In this document: positions 42,173 to 51,947 of the stretch, piece by piece
Layout: every line of letters begins with the position of its first letter
How positions within the stretch are numbered: the first letter of the stretch is position 1
DNA from: JBAIYU01 sp036763085
GTDB lineage: Bacteria > Bacillota > Negativicutes > DSM-1736 > Dendrosporobacteraceae
DNA length: 64,000 bases
Reading direction: 5' to 3'
Assembly (NCBI RefSeq): GCF_036763085.1
Contig: NZ_JBAIYU010000010.1
Span: 682,001-746,000 of the forward strand
The notes under the pieces: generated by a model
Database searches by the model: none
Told to the model about the DNA's origin: nothing
What the model saw: only the letters and a program-made list of their open reading frames with translations
Position numbers and translations under genes: made by a program

Positions 42173-43504
42173 ATGGAACAACTAGCTATTAATGCGGGTG
42201 ATACAACGTTTGTACTAATGTCTGCAGCACTTGTAATGTTCATGATTCCTGGAGTAGCATTCTTCTACGCAGGTATGGTAGGTCAAAAGAATGTACTTAA
42301 TACTTTAACGCAAGTACTTGTTGTATTGGCAGTGGTTTCGATAGAATGGGCTTTGTTTGGCTATAGTTTAGCCTTCGGAACAGACCGAGGTGGATTGATT
42401 GGCGATTTAAGCATGTTAGGTTTGAATGGTGTAGGATTTGATATTAATGATAAATATGCCCCTACAATTCCCCACATGGCCTTCCTAGTTTTCCAAATGA
42501 TGTTTGCGGTTATAACTCCAGCACTAATTTCCGGCTCTATTGTCGAACGTATGCGTTTTCCTGCCTTTGTCGTATTTACACTTCTTTGGAGCACGTTAGT
42601 ATATAATCCACTTGCTCACTGGGTGTGGGGCGTCGGCGGCTGGTTACGTGAGATGGGAGCGCTAGATTTCGCTGGTGGTACTGTTGTCCATATTAGTTCT
42701 GGTGTTGCTGGTCTTGTGGCCTGTATTATGCTAGGTAAGCGTAAAAAACAAGCTCGTCCTCATCATTTGCCAATGGCTGTACTTGGTGCGGCAATGCTGT
42801 GGTTTGGCTGGTTCGGTTTTAATAGCGGTAGTGCATTAGCTGCAAATTCCTTAGCAGCCAGTGCATTTTTAGTTACACATTTATCTGCAGCAGCAGGTGC
42901 TGGTGCTTGGTTAGCTGCCGAGTATATTCATACTGGTAAACCATCCTTACTCGGATTAATAAGCGGCGCGATTGCAGGTTTAGTTGCTATAACTCCTGCT
43001 GCAGGATTTGTTACATCCATGTCATCTATTGCAATTGGTCTAATCTCAGGCTTTATCTGTTATGCTTCCGTTGCAATACTCAAAGTACGATTAGGCTATG
43101 ACGATTCTTTAGATGCCTTTGGTATTCACGGTATTGGCGGTATCTGGGGTGCTGTTGCAACTGGTCTTTTTGCCACTACCTCAGTAAATAGTGCCGGAGC
43201 CGATGGATTATTTTATGGCAACTCAGCTTTGATGCTGCCACAATTAGTCGGCGTAATAGCAGCCGCCGCATTCAGTGGTATCGCTACTTTCGCAATCATT
43301 AAAGTAATGAGTGCATTTATGGCTATAAGAGTTGAAAGTACAGATGAAAGCGGTGGATTAGACATTAGTGAGCATGGGCAGGAAGCCTATGATTTAACCA
43401 TTGGTACTGCCCTTCCAGTAATTAATGAACGTCCGTTAGCTTGGGAAAACTCATTAGAAAACTCATTAAATGATAGATATCACTTAAATAGTAATCTGCA
43501 GTAA
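42173..43504 (+). CDS. amtB: Ammonium transporter AmtB
   Basis: About 443 aa, eleven predicted helices. The family signatures are clear: DTTFVLMSAALVMFMIPGVAFFYAGM, split around the helix 1 motif, GFNSGSALAANSLA, and FGIHGIGGIWGA near the end with the pore His. Imports NH3/NH4+ at low nitrogen. GGAGG is seven bases before ATG 42173; the longer frame covers the promoter and terminator and is not coding. No glnK (PII) gene lies beside it, which is unusual; regulation may be by the leader terminator. Confidence 0.93.
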   Translation: MEQLAINAGDTTFVLMSAALVMFMIPGVAFFYAGMVGQKNVLNTLTQVLVVLAVVSIEWALFGYSLAFGTDRGGLIGDLSMLGLNGVGFDINDKYAPTIPHMAFLVFQMMFAVITPALISGSIVERMRFPAFVVFTLLWSTLVYNPLAHWVWGVGGWLREMGALDFAGGTVVHISSGVAGLVACIMLGKRKKQARPHHLPMAVLGAAMLWFGWFGFNSGSALAANSLAASAFLVTHLSAAAGAGAWLAAEYIHTGKPSLLGLISGAIAGLVAITPAAGFVTSMSSIAIGLISGFICYASVAILKVRLGYDDSLDAFGIHGIGGIWGAVATGLFATTSVNSAGADGLFYGNSALMLPQLVGVIAAAAFSGIATFAIIKVMSAFMAIRVESTDESGGLDISEHGQEAYDLTIGTALPVINERPLAWENSLENSLNDRYHLNSNLQ

Positions 43505-43534
43505 AGCCCCCTCAAATCCCCTAAATCCAAAGAA

Positions 43535-43580
43535 CACGGTAGTGTAGTGCCTTTTATAGGCACCACACTACCGTGATTTT
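43535..43580. terminator. Bidirectional terminator after amtB
   Basis: Seventeen-base arms CACGGTAGTGTAGTGCC and complement (one G-U) around seven bases, then ATTTTAT. Confidence 0.8.
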
Positions 43581-43614
43581 ATCTGTCTAACTATATTCTA
43601 TGTCTGTTCACATT

Positions 43615-44997
43615 CTACGCAAGTTGTTTAATTTGATCAAGCATCCTTATGACTTTATCCGATAAATTTTTAATATCTACGACCATTCTTTGGGCTCCTA
43701 GAATATCGCCTTGCTTATATAAGCTTATAGCATCAGCGCATCGATGATGAAATTCTTCATGATAATTGTCTAATTCCTTGAAAGTATCTATATTTCCGTA
43801 TGCAGCTTGACCAGGGCCAAAGTACCACTTACCTAAACGACATATATGGTGATTTTTGACCTTGGATTCCTCTAAATTTACAAACCCTTTAAGCATATAA
43901 TCGACCCTTGATTTCCAAAGCAAATGGTCAGTTTTGGCTAATTCAATTATATCTTTTGGGGCAAACGATACTTTTAAATTGCTAACCTGCCCACGAATAG
44001 CTTCTGCTTTATTAATTAGTTCAAATAAATCGCCATTGCAATTCTGAACAAGACTATTCATCTTTGCCAAACCTGCCGCCGCTCCATCTAGGCTCGCACT
44101 TGTTTCTTCGAAAGCTGCTGACTGACTTTCAATTATTGGAGCTAGTTTTTTCATTGCACTATCTATATCACAAAAGGCTGTATTTATTTGATTCACACTG
44201 TTGTCTACCTCGCTAACGGCGCTAACGTTACCAGCAATCGCGCCTGCCATTCCCTTTACACCGATTCCTATAGTTTCAACTCGCTTTTTAATTAATTTAA
44301 CCTGATCGGTAATCTGATCTACTGACTGACGAGATTGATCAGCTAACTTGCGTACCTCTTCTGCTACAACACCAAACCCACGTCCATGCTCACCGGCTCG
44401 TGCTGCCTCAATAGCTGCGTTCAGTGCAAGCAAATTAGTTTGGTCAGCTACATTTCTAACAACGTTTATAAGACCATCTATATGGGAGGTTGATTGGTTT
44501 AACTCCGCTACACTATTTTGCAGATTCCCCAAGTGTTCTTGCGCATAAGTGGTCTGCTCAGAGGCTGCTAATACTTGTCCTAGTGCAAAATTAGCTGACT
44601 GCCTTCCACCTGCTGTCCTTGCGGCTGTATTGCTTGTAGAATCCACAAGTTCAGTCAAGTTAGCGGCAAGCTCTTCATTTGCTGCCGAGATCTGTTGAAT
44701 CCCGCTGGATTGCTCTTCAAACTGCTGCGCCAAGGTATTTAAAGCGCTGCCTTGCTGCATTGATAACGATACCAAATTGGTCATATTTAATGAAAAATCA
44801 ATTATAATTTGGCTATAGAATGCGGCGAGTTTATTTATCCGATCAGCTACAGGATACAGTGGGTCATCACTGCTAATGTCGACACGCGCCGCAAAGTTAC
44901 CTGACAAAAGCTCCTCTAATACTCCAGTTACTCTATCCAAATTGACTTCATGCCGATTTTCTGGCATCTCAGCCTTACCAAATAAACTTTTAAACAT
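43615..44997 (-). CDS. Soluble chemoreceptor with CZB zinc-binding domain
   Basis: 460 aa without membrane helices. Signalling domain with EAARAGEHGRGFGVVAEEVR (about residues 200-220), then a C-terminal chemoreceptor zinc-binding (CZB) domain: HHICRLGKWYFGPG and the later conserved HEEFHHRCADAI, giving the His3-Cys zinc site. CZB receptors are known to sense zinc or hypochlorous acid/redox in the cytosol; the ligand here is inferred. GGAGG lies six bases before the ATG. Confidence 0.9.
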   Translation of the reverse strand: MFKSLFGKAEMPENRHEVNLDRVTGVLEELLSGNFAARVDISSDDPLYPVADRINKLAAFYSQIIIDFSLNMTNLVSLSMQQGSALNTLAQQFEEQSSGIQQISAANEELAANLTELVDSTSNTAARTAGGRQSANFALGQVLAASEQTTYAQEHLGNLQNSVAELNQSTSHIDGLINVVRNVADQTNLLALNAAIEAARAGEHGRGFGVVAEEVRKLADQSRQSVDQITDQVKLIKKRVETIGIGVKGMAGAIAGNVSAVSEVDNSVNQINTAFCDIDSAMKKLAPIIESQSAAFEETSASLDGAAAGLAKMNSLVQNCNGDLFELINKAEAIRGQVSNLKVSFAPKDIIELAKTDHLLWKSRVDYMLKGFVNLEESKVKNHHICRLGKWYFGPGQAAYGNIDTFKELDNYHEEFHHRCADAISLYKQGDILGAQRMVVDIKNLSDKVIRMLDQIKQLA

Positions 44998-45427
44998 AAT
45001 AACCTCCTTGTAAATGAAGTGCTTAGTTTGTCAAAAATACTTGCAGTCTAGCTAGTAGCTTATGCAGCGGTAATTGTAAATACAACTAACTACTAGTGAT
45101 AGTTATTATCAATAATACCAATCAACTATATTTCCGTCAACATAATTTTCCATAATGTTTACTTCTTTGGCATCGCAATCAGCTCTATAAACTGATTAAC
45201 AGGCCTTCTTATGTACCATTTTTTCATGCATATAAAAATCAGGGCAGTACCTAACCAAGCAGCCGACTACTCAACTGGCAGAAATTCCTCACCTATATGC
45301 ACCACAGCTGTATTTCCCGGCAGACCGACAAGTATTGAGAATTTAGTAAAGCAAGATTATATTTCAAAATATCCCTACTCCTTCGCACAGCACTTGCTAT
45401 ATATTTAAATATATTGTGAAGCCAACA
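44998..45427. other. Gene-free stretch before the chemoreceptor, with broken frames
   Basis: No supported gene. On the minus strand a protein-like run (ILVGLPGNTAVVHIGEEFLP, near 45270-45336) is cut by TAG and continues as SAAWLGTALIFICMKKWYIR; no start with a ribosome site is seen. It may be a decayed small membrane gene. Confidence 0.3.
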
Positions 45428-45457
45428 AAAAAATCTCTACCACAAGGTAGAGATTTT
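45428..45457 (-). terminator. Terminator of serS
   Basis: AAATCTCTACC/GGTAGAGATTT with an ACAA loop, followed by T on the minus strand. Confidence 0.75.
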
Positions 45458-45499
45458 CCGTCTTATAAAATATATTACTATGCAATTCTGATTAGAATG

Positions 45500-46774
45500 T
45501 TATGCTTTGGTTATAAGATCTACACCCATATATGGGCGCAATACCTCAGGTATGACAACTGACCCGTCTTCTTGCTGATAGTTCTCCAATATCGCTGATA
45601 CTGTACGTCCAACAGCTAAACCTGAGCCATTTAGTGTATGTGCAAACTCCGGCTTCGCCTTTAATTCACGACGGAATTTGATATCGGCACGGCGGGCTTG
45701 GAAATCCTCAAAGTTAGAACAGGAGGAAATCTCCCGGTATTTATTAAAGCTTGGCAGCCAAACCTCAATATCATAAGTTTTGGCAGATGAAAAGCCCATA
45801 TCACCTGAACAAAGAAGAATGACTCTATAAGGCAATCCTAACAGCTGCAACACTTTTTCTGCATTATTTGTAAGCTTTTCAAGTTCATTGTAGGATTCTT
45901 CTGGAAGCGAGAACTTAACTAATTCTACTTTGTTAAACTGATGCTGGCGTATTAATCCGCGGGTATCGCGACCAGCAGCTCCAGCCTCAGCCCTGAAACA
46001 AGCGCTATAGGCTGCGTAATAGTACGGCAACTCTTTGCCATCAAGTATTTCGCTCCGATGAAGATTAGTAATTGGTACTTCAGCTGTAGGAATTAAATAA
46101 TAGTCTAACCCCTCAAGCTTAAACATATCCTCCCCGAATTTGGGCAGCTGACCAGTTCCCGTCATACTTTCTTTGTTGGCGATAAATGGAGGGAAGTATT
46201 CTGTATAGCCATGCTCACGTGTATGTAAGTCAAGCATGAAGTTAATTAGTGCTCGTTCTAATCGAGCACCGAGACCTCGATAAAACGTAAAACGAGTTCC
46301 CGTAACCTTCCCGCCTCGCTCAAAATCCAAAATCCCAAGCTTCTCACCAATTTCCCAGTGTGCAAGCGGCTCTTTCGCAAATTGGCGTGGCTCACCCCAG
46401 CGGCGAATTTCCTTATTATCGTTCTCATCACGACCAATAGGCACGGACTCATGCGGTACATTAGGTATATTTAAAATAATTTCGTTAATACCGGCTTCAA
46501 CTTCTTTGACTCTACCATCAAGCTCACTGATGCGATCTCCTACAGCACGCATTTCAGCAACTAAGTCATCAGCATTTTCCTTATTTCTTCTCATCAAACT
46601 TATTTGTTGGGAAACCGTATTACGCTTGTTCTTTAGGTTTTCCACTTCGCCTAGCAGTTCGCGACGCTCTTTCTCTAAAGCAAGAAAGTCCTCTAAACTC
46701 ATTGCATTACCACGGTTTTCTAAAGCTTGTTGTACCTTTTCCGGGTTGTCCCGAACAAATCTAATATCAAGCAT
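45500..46774 (-). CDS. serS: Seryl-tRNA synthetase
   Basis: About 424 aa class II synthetase that charges tRNA-Ser (and tRNA-Sec, for later conversion to selenocysteinyl-tRNA). N-terminal coiled-coil arm (about residues 25-100), catalytic core with the class II motifs: TGTGQLPKF, TRGLIRQHQFNKVEL (motif 2) and NGSGLAVGRTVSAI (motif 3). The ATG at 46774 has GGGGG upstream. No T-box is seen in front of it, unlike serA. It is about 3.6 kb from tRNA-Sec. Confidence 0.96.
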   Translation of the reverse strand: MLDIRFVRDNPEKVQQALENRGNAMSLEDFLALEKERRELLGEVENLKNKRNTVSQQISLMRRNKENADDLVAEMRAVGDRISELDGRVKEVEAGINEIILNIPNVPHESVPIGRDENDNKEIRRWGEPRQFAKEPLAHWEIGEKLGILDFERGGKVTGTRFTFYRGLGARLERALINFMLDLHTREHGYTEYFPPFIANKESMTGTGQLPKFGEDMFKLEGLDYYLIPTAEVPITNLHRSEILDGKELPYYYAAYSACFRAEAGAAGRDTRGLIRQHQFNKVELVKFSLPEESYNELEKLTNNAEKVLQLLGLPYRVILLCSGDMGFSSAKTYDIEVWLPSFNKYREISSCSNFEDFQARRADIKFRRELKAKPEFAHTLNGSGLAVGRTVSAILENYQQEDGSVVIPEVLRPYMGVDLITKA

Positions 46775-46984
46775 AATCCTAACCCCCAAAAAAACTACCG
46801 CCTTTATTTCAAAGCGGGGATATATGTATAGTTTATAATTATTACGTATTAGCGATCTCCTTACTATTATTAACTATTAAGGAAATCGTATACTTCTTCT
46901 ATTTAATTATATATAGTAGATAAACTACTGTCAAACATTGGAGAGTTGCCATTGCTTAATACCCCGAATGTTAGTTAGGTACAG
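46775..46984. other. Spacer upstream of serS
   Basis: AT-rich, no gene. No T-box core (GGTGG...GCGG) is visible; TACCCCGAATGTTAG near 46963 recalls the IS3-type end but is too short to call. Confidence 0.3.
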
Positions 46985-47014
46985 AAAACTCCTTCCAGAA
47001 GAAGGAGTTTTTAT
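46985..47014. terminator. Terminator between the PAS-HD-GYP gene and serS
   Basis: AAACTCCTTC/GAAGGAGTTT with a short loop and T run on the plus strand; it follows the PAS-HD-GYP gene on the minus strand after about 100 bases. Confidence 0.6.
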
Positions 47015-47109
47015 TTTCGCAATCAAAAGATAATGTTCCCTGTTGTCTAATTTTATTACTATCTCAAAACAGATACCGCATATTTAAATCAATTGAAACC
47101 AGCTTGGTG

Positions 47110-48087
47110 CTAGTTGCGCTGAAGTTGTTTCTTCATACAGGTAATAAATTGCTCACTAATAATTGGATCAAACTGCAACCCGGCGCATCGTTTAATTTCC
47201 TCCAGAGCCTGCTCAGTTGTATAAGGATCTCGGTAACATCTTTGACTAGTCATTGCATCAAAAGCATCACATATACATAACATCCGGCTTAAAAATGGAA
47301 TATTCTCGCCTGCAAGCCCTTCCGGGTAACCACGCCCGTCATATCGCTCATGGTGATGGCGAACTATACTGGTGATGGCACCTAATCCATCTATTTCCGC
47401 TATAATTTCAGATCCCTTAACGGGGTGACATTTGATTATCTTAAATTCCTCATCAGAAAGACGGCCCGGTTTTCCTAGAATTCTCTCAGGTACACCGATT
47501 TTTCCAACATCATGAACTATTCCCGCTAGATATGCCTTTGTCACTTCGTCTGGTGATAAATTTAAATACTCGGCTAATTCAACCATTAAATAAGCCACAC
47601 ATTCACTATGCTGTTTCGTATAAGCATCACGAACGCCTATAGCCTTGCAGAAGGCTTTTATAATATCAAGGTTGATATTATCTAAGCGTCTTTCGATAAC
47701 TTTAAATTTATCTATCGGTAGATATGTACCTACAGCATATTCGATGCGGCCTTCACTATCGCGTAATAAATATGTATTTGCTAAACACCAGATATTAGCA
47801 TCATTATATTGGCTTGTTACACATACTTCCATCAAAGCTATTTCTCGGCCTGTATCAATTGTTTCAATAAGCGGTCCCAAATAGTTCCCGCGATTATCCT
47901 TTTTTTGACCCTTAAAAAACAGCTTCAGTATATGTTTACCAATAACCTCTTCACTCTTCGTCTTCCACAACTGGCAATATGCCTCATTGGCATGAACTAC
48001 CTTAAAATCGCGGTCAACAACTAGCCAGCCCTGCACAGAGCTAGACTGAATAACTGCAGCAATACGAGCTAATATATTTTGTTCCAT
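47110..48087 (-). CDS. PAS - HD-GYP c-di-GMP phosphodiesterase
   Basis: About 325 aa. PAS-like domain (about residues 12-125; QGWLVVDRDFKVVHANEA) and HD-GYP domain with VHDVGKIGVPE, RHHHERYDGRGYP and CDAFDAM, all catalytic and metal residues present. Expected to hydrolyse c-di-GMP in the cytosol in response to a PAS signal. The ATG at 48087 is eight bases after GGAGG. No membrane helices. Confidence 0.9.
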   Translation of the reverse strand: MEQNILARIAAVIQSSSVQGWLVVDRDFKVVHANEAYCQLWKTKSEEVIGKHILKLFFKGQKKDNRGNYLGPLIETIDTGREIALMEVCVTSQYNDANIWCLANTYLLRDSEGRIEYAVGTYLPIDKFKVIERRLDNINLDIIKAFCKAIGVRDAYTKQHSECVAYLMVELAEYLNLSPDEVTKAYLAGIVHDVGKIGVPERILGKPGRLSDEEFKIIKCHPVKGSEIIAEIDGLGAITSIVRHHHERYDGRGYPEGLAGENIPFLSRMLCICDAFDAMTSQRCYRDPYTTEQALEEIKRCAGLQFDPIISEQFITCMKKQLQRN

Positions 48088-48498
48088 ACGGCTGGCCTCC
48101 TTTCTGCAAATGGGAAAATATTGACTCCAGCCAATTTTAATGCCAGCATTGTTTCCTGGCTGCATATTCCTTTTACAGTAGATGCCTTTTTCGCGCCACT
48201 ACATGCATAAAGTTTACACTGAAGTTATTGATTAAAAGTCTTTTTTACAAAATTCGCTATTATCCAACAAATTTCCTTCCGGGTTTTATTAGATTTGCCA
48301 GTAAAATTGCTTAAATTTTCTAGTTTACAGATATATTCTACTTTGCAAAAGAAAATCCTCTTAATCAACTCTTTTGTTAATTAAGAGGATTTATCTATTT
48401 TCTAAAAGCCCAATTTAATACACCCAATAAAATTAATGTAAGATTTATTGTTGCTTCAACATACATTTGATTAGAGTATAATTTGGGGGAGTGATTTC
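48088..48498. other. Intergenic region between PAS-HD-GYP and ykvI-like genes
   Basis: No gene. A hairpin, ATCCTCTTAAT/AATTAAGAGGAT, at 48354-48394 is a weak terminator. The end is AT-rich, with TATAAT at 48477-48482 directly before the ykvI ribosome site. Confidence 0.4.
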
Positions 48499-49542
48499 AT
48501 GCACGGCCATTCCGCTCTAAGTACTACAAGAGTGGCAGCAACTTTTGCAGGTACTATCATCGGTGCTGGTTTTGCATCGGGCCAGGAACTTTTGCAATTT
48601 TTCGTGGTGTACGGCGGTATCGGGCTTGTAGGTATAGCCTTAGCCGGCGGGCTTTTTGCTTGGCTGGGAAGCCTCATTCTCGAACTTGGCTATCGTCTTC
48701 GCGCAACCAGCTACCATCAGTTACTCTATCATTTGTGCGGAAAAAAAGTTGCTATGTTTCTAGATGGTATAATAGTTGCTTTTTTGTTTAGTGTTCTTAC
48801 TATTATGCTAGCTGGCGCCGGTACAGTCTTTAGAGATAATTTCGAGCTACCCTTTACAGCCGGTATTACGGCCTTAGCTGTAGTCGTAACATTAATAGTC
48901 CTGCGCGGCGTATCCGGCATTACCACAGCTAATATGATTGCAACCCCGATCTTAGCGGCAGCCATTATCGGGATAAGTGCCTATTCCCTGGCTTACCACG
49001 ATTTTCAAACAGATTTTTTAAACATCCCAGCCAGCAGTGCTGCTTATCCTACACCACATTGGATTCTCTCAAGCCTATTGTATGTGTCGTATAACCTCGT
49101 CATGGCTACAACTGTATTGGCACCACTAGGAGCCGCAACACCTGCTAAGTATTCCCGCCAAATGGGAAGTATCATTGGTGGGGCAATTTTAGCAACACTT
49201 GCCTGTTTGGTATCGGTCGCTGTTATGCTGCATTATCCAAACATTATGAATCAAGAAATTCCCATGCTCTACATTTCCAGCATCCAACACTGCATAAATG
49301 GCAACATATATACTGCAATATTCATAATTGCAATGTTTACAACAGCATTAGCTAGTCTTTATGGTTGTGCTACCAAATTAGCCTCTGCAACAGGTTTAAA
49401 GTTTTCTTTGAGTGTATTTATCGTCATTACTTTAAGTATTGCCTTTAGCTATATCGGCTTTGCAACTCTTATTAATATTCTATTCCCGATATTCGGGTAC
49501 GCAACTCTTTGGTTTTTAGTCAAGCTCGTAGTGAAAAAATAG
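48499..49542 (+). CDS. YkvI-like membrane protein of the amino-acid permease superfamily
   Basis: 347 aa, about ten predicted helices, with the N-terminal signature TIIGAGFASGQELLQFF, which is the broken-helix substrate site of the APC/LeuT-like superfamily, as in YkvI-type proteins. Probably a transporter; substrate unknown. GGGGGAG lies seven bases before the ATG. Its stop codon TAG touches the stop codon of the convergent flavoprotein gene with no base between them. Confidence 0.85.
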   Translation: MHGHSALSTTRVAATFAGTIIGAGFASGQELLQFFVVYGGIGLVGIALAGGLFAWLGSLILELGYRLRATSYHQLLYHLCGKKVAMFLDGIIVAFLFSVLTIMLAGAGTVFRDNFELPFTAGITALAVVVTLIVLRGVSGITTANMIATPILAAAIIGISAYSLAYHDFQTDFLNIPASSAAYPTPHWILSSLLYVSYNLVMATTVLAPLGAATPAKYSRQMGSIIGGAILATLACLVSVAVMLHYPNIMNQEIPMLYISSIQHCINGNIYTAIFIIAMFTTALASLYGCATKLASATGLKFSLSVFIVITLSIAFSYIGFATLINILFPIFGYATLWFLVKLVVKK

Positions 49543-50415
49543 CTATTTGTTTGCTTTCTTCTCAAGATAACTAATGGCACTTAAAACAGCCACCAATCCC
49601 TCGCCTGTTGCCTTGGCTATCTGCCACGGCTTGCCTATACAATCACCTGCTGCAAAAACGCCCGGGATACTTGTCGACATATCCCGATTAACTTTAATTA
49701 CCTCGCCATCTAGTTCTAAACCAGGCAGAACATTTTCCACCGGATCGGACTGTCTTATTATAAATACTCCATGAACTTTAATGTCACTATGCTCCGTTAC
49801 TAGTTTTTCAACTTGGCTGTCTCCTTCTATGCTGCGCGGCTTTGTATTGATTATTTCTATACCTGAACGCATACCAGAAAGTTCGCTTTTATACTGAGGC
49901 AAATAATAAACATTACGACAAATCTCGTCTAGGTAGTTTGCTTCATGCTCACCTTCAGTGCTATAGGATATTACAGCTACATCCTTGTCTTTATAAAACA
50001 TACCATCACAGGTTGCACAATAGCTGACTCCGCGACCCAGCATTTCCTTTTCACCTTTGAACAATGCTGTCGCAACAACACCAGTGGCTATTATTACTGT
50101 TTTAGCATTATATATGTTCTTTGGCGTGGCAATTGTGAAGCTATCGTCACCTGGGAAAATATTAACTACTTTTTCTTTAATTAAATCAGGGCTATGGGCT
50201 AAACAATGCGCAGACATCTGCTGCATTAAGCCCTTTCCTGTAATTTGCGGTAAACCGAGATAGTTATCTACTAAATGTGCTTTTTGCAGCTTTAGGCTAA
50301 AATCCATATGCTCGAACAATGCTATGCTCTTATTACGAATTCTCCCTGTCAAGGCAGCTGATAAGCCAGCTGGGCCGCCGCCGATTACGGCGATGTCATA
50401 AATAGTCTCAGCCAT
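49543..50415 (-). CDS. Thioredoxin-reductase-like flavoprotein
   Basis: 290 aa, FAD- and NAD(P)-binding. Visible: GGGPAGLSAAL (FAD Rossmann), the redox-active dithiol in SYCATCDGMFY, an NADPH-domain segment and the C-terminal FAD motif GVFAAGDC. The CxxC and domain order match thioredoxin reductase and its ferredoxin-dependent relatives. No thioredoxin gene is adjacent, so partner and electron donor are uncertain. GGAGGAAAA precedes the ATG. Confidence 0.85.
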   Translation of the reverse strand: MAETIYDIAVIGGGPAGLSAALTGRIRNKSIALFEHMDFSLKLQKAHLVDNYLGLPQITGKGLMQQMSAHCLAHSPDLIKEKVVNIFPGDDSFTIATPKNIYNAKTVIIATGVVATALFKGEKEMLGRGVSYCATCDGMFYKDKDVAVISYSTEGEHEANYLDEICRNVYYLPQYKSELSGMRSGIEIINTKPRSIEGDSQVEKLVTEHSDIKVHGVFIIRQSDPVENVLPGLELDGEVIKVNRDMSTSIPGVFAAGDCIGKPWQIAKATGEGLVAVLSAISYLEKKANK

Positions 50416-50470
50416 GTTTTTCCTCCTTGGACAATTTTTCGAAGGTTATATAAACAGAGGAGTGAAGGTT

Positions 50471-50785
50471 ATGTATAATTACACCATCACACGCCTGTCT
50501 TATCTGCCCATTTTTGTTATGCTTTTTGCAGGCGGAATATGTACCGGTGGTCTAGGCGGAATTGCGATTGGAATACTTGAAAAAGATGCAATTGGTATAC
50601 TTGGTGGAACTTTTTTTGGGTTCGTTGCAGGTTTAATGTCAGGTATTGCTGGTCTTATTTTTACTTTTGTCTTTAACGCAGTTGCTCCGGTTTTCGGCGG
50701 TCTAAAATTAAGGCTTGAAACTGCCCCAGTAGAACTACAAAAAACTAACCCAAATCCTGAGCCACCTGCTTCAACCGATCCCTGA
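50471..50785 (+). CDS. Small membrane protein (104 aa)
   Basis: Three glycine-rich hydrophobic spans (about residues 10-78, e.g. FAGGICTGGLGGIAIGIL and GGTFFGFVAGLMSGIAGLIF) and a polar, Pro-rich tail. GAGGAGTGAAGG before the ATG supports the start at 50471, and the gene is divergent from the flavoprotein. Its 3' end overlaps the aldo/keto reductase gene by 41 bases on the other strand. Not recognised. Confidence 0.65.
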   Translation: MYNYTITRLSYLPIFVMLFAGGICTGGLGGIAIGILEKDAIGILGGTFFGFVAGLMSGIAGLIFTFVFNAVAPVFGGLKLRLETAPVELQKTNPNPEPPASTDP

Positions 50786-51752
50786 TTGGCAAATCATAAG
50801 GACATCGTGTCTCACAGACTCCACAATCAATACACGCGGACGCTTTAGCCTTCATCGCCGCATAACGTTTAGGGATAGCCTCCTTTAAACCATAGAATGC
50901 ATATTGTAAGTGGAAAATAAACATCTGGGGAATGTCAATTTCTGCCGCACATGGCATACAATAACCGCAGCGTCGGCAGAAATTGGGACCAATCTGCTGG
51001 GCTTCATCTTTAAGAATATTCTTTTCTTCAATGGTAAGCGGGTGGAACTTCTTAGCTGGCGCTATATTCTGTGCAATATGTTCTACCTTGTCCATACCCG
51101 GTATTGCCACCGTAATATTATGTTCTAGCAGAAACCTCAATGCCAAATCGATACTGCGAACTTGTCCGCCGCCTAATGGCTTCATTACTATCCGTCCAAC
51201 GTCAAGCGACTCAGCTAATGGAAACAACTCATCTAGCGCACCTGTTTCGATAAAATTAAAAGGCACTTGGACGGTACTGAATTCATTAGTCTTTACAGCC
51301 TCAATTAATAGTGGCAAGGAATGGCCTGTGACGCCGATATGACCAATTTTTCCGGCAGCTTGAGCCTCTTTGAGTGCTTCGAGCGCACCGCCTGGTGCCA
51401 TAACTGCTTCAAAATCTTTTCTTTCCTTAATATTATGAATTTGGTATATATCAATATAATCGGTTCTCATATTAGTCAAGCTTGTCTCAATGTCTTTAGC
51501 CATCGAGCTCTTATCTCTAGACATACTCTTTGTTGCAAGATAATACTCTGATCTTCTTGAGGAGATATGCTGACCGATCTTTTCTTCGCTGTCTGAATAA
51601 GCGCGAGCAGTATCAATAAAGTTGATCCCGGCATCTAAAGCTGCGTTAAGCACAGGGCCAGCATCCTCCATTGTATGGCGCTGTATTGGCAAAGCCCCAA
51701 AGCTAATTACTGTAACATCAAGTCCAGTTCTGCCTAATCGTCTTTTTTCCAT
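50745..51752 (-). CDS. Aldo/keto reductase with C-terminal Fe-S domain
   Basis: 335 aa. N-terminal NADPH-dependent TIM barrel with the catalytic tetrad positions (DTARAYS, ATKS, and IGVTGHS) and a C-terminal ferredoxin-like part with C-x2-C-x2-C (CRRCGYCMPC) and C-x2-C-x2-C-x3-C (CIDCGVCETRCP). Fe-S-bearing AKRs occur in anaerobes. Substrate unknown. Confidence 0.88.
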   Translation of the reverse strand: MEKRRLGRTGLDVTVISFGALPIQRHTMEDAGPVLNAALDAGINFIDTARAYSDSEEKIGQHISSRRSEYYLATKSMSRDKSSMAKDIETSLTNMRTDYIDIYQIHNIKERKDFEAVMAPGGALEALKEAQAAGKIGHIGVTGHSLPLLIEAVKTNEFSTVQVPFNFIETGALDELFPLAESLDVGRIVMKPLGGGQVRSIDLALRFLLEHNITVAIPGMDKVEHIAQNIAPAKKFHPLTIEEKNILKDEAQQIGPNFCRRCGYCMPCAAEIDIPQMFIFHLQYAFYGLKEAIPKRYAAMKAKASACIDCGVCETRCPYDLPIRDRLKQVAQDLG

Positions 51753-51897
51753 ATAATCCTCCTGTATCTAGTATTAATCAAATAGTGTTAACTAATCCAA
51801 ACTGCCGTTATGGACTGTTTTCCAATTATTAATATATTTATTGTTCTTTTAATACAAATCCTGCTAAGTAATAATAAACGGCAAAATATAGCTATCT

Positions 51898-51947
51898 ATA
51901 AACGATAAATAGTAGTCAAATAAATTTGACTACTATTTATCGTTTAT
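51898..51947 (-). terminator. Terminator of the serA-DUF1015 operon
   Basis: Perfect 23-base arms beginning ATAAACGATAAATAGTAG around a TAAA loop, directly abutting the DUF1015 stop codon. Confidence 0.75.

Noticed and set aside
45211..45408. 65-aa plus-strand frame upstream of serS region
   Set aside because: No ribosome site, amino-acid pattern unlike a protein; the minus-strand frames there are also broken.
46955..46985. TACCCCGAATGTTAG, resembling an IS3-type end
   Set aside because: Too short and no partner repeat or transposase remnant.
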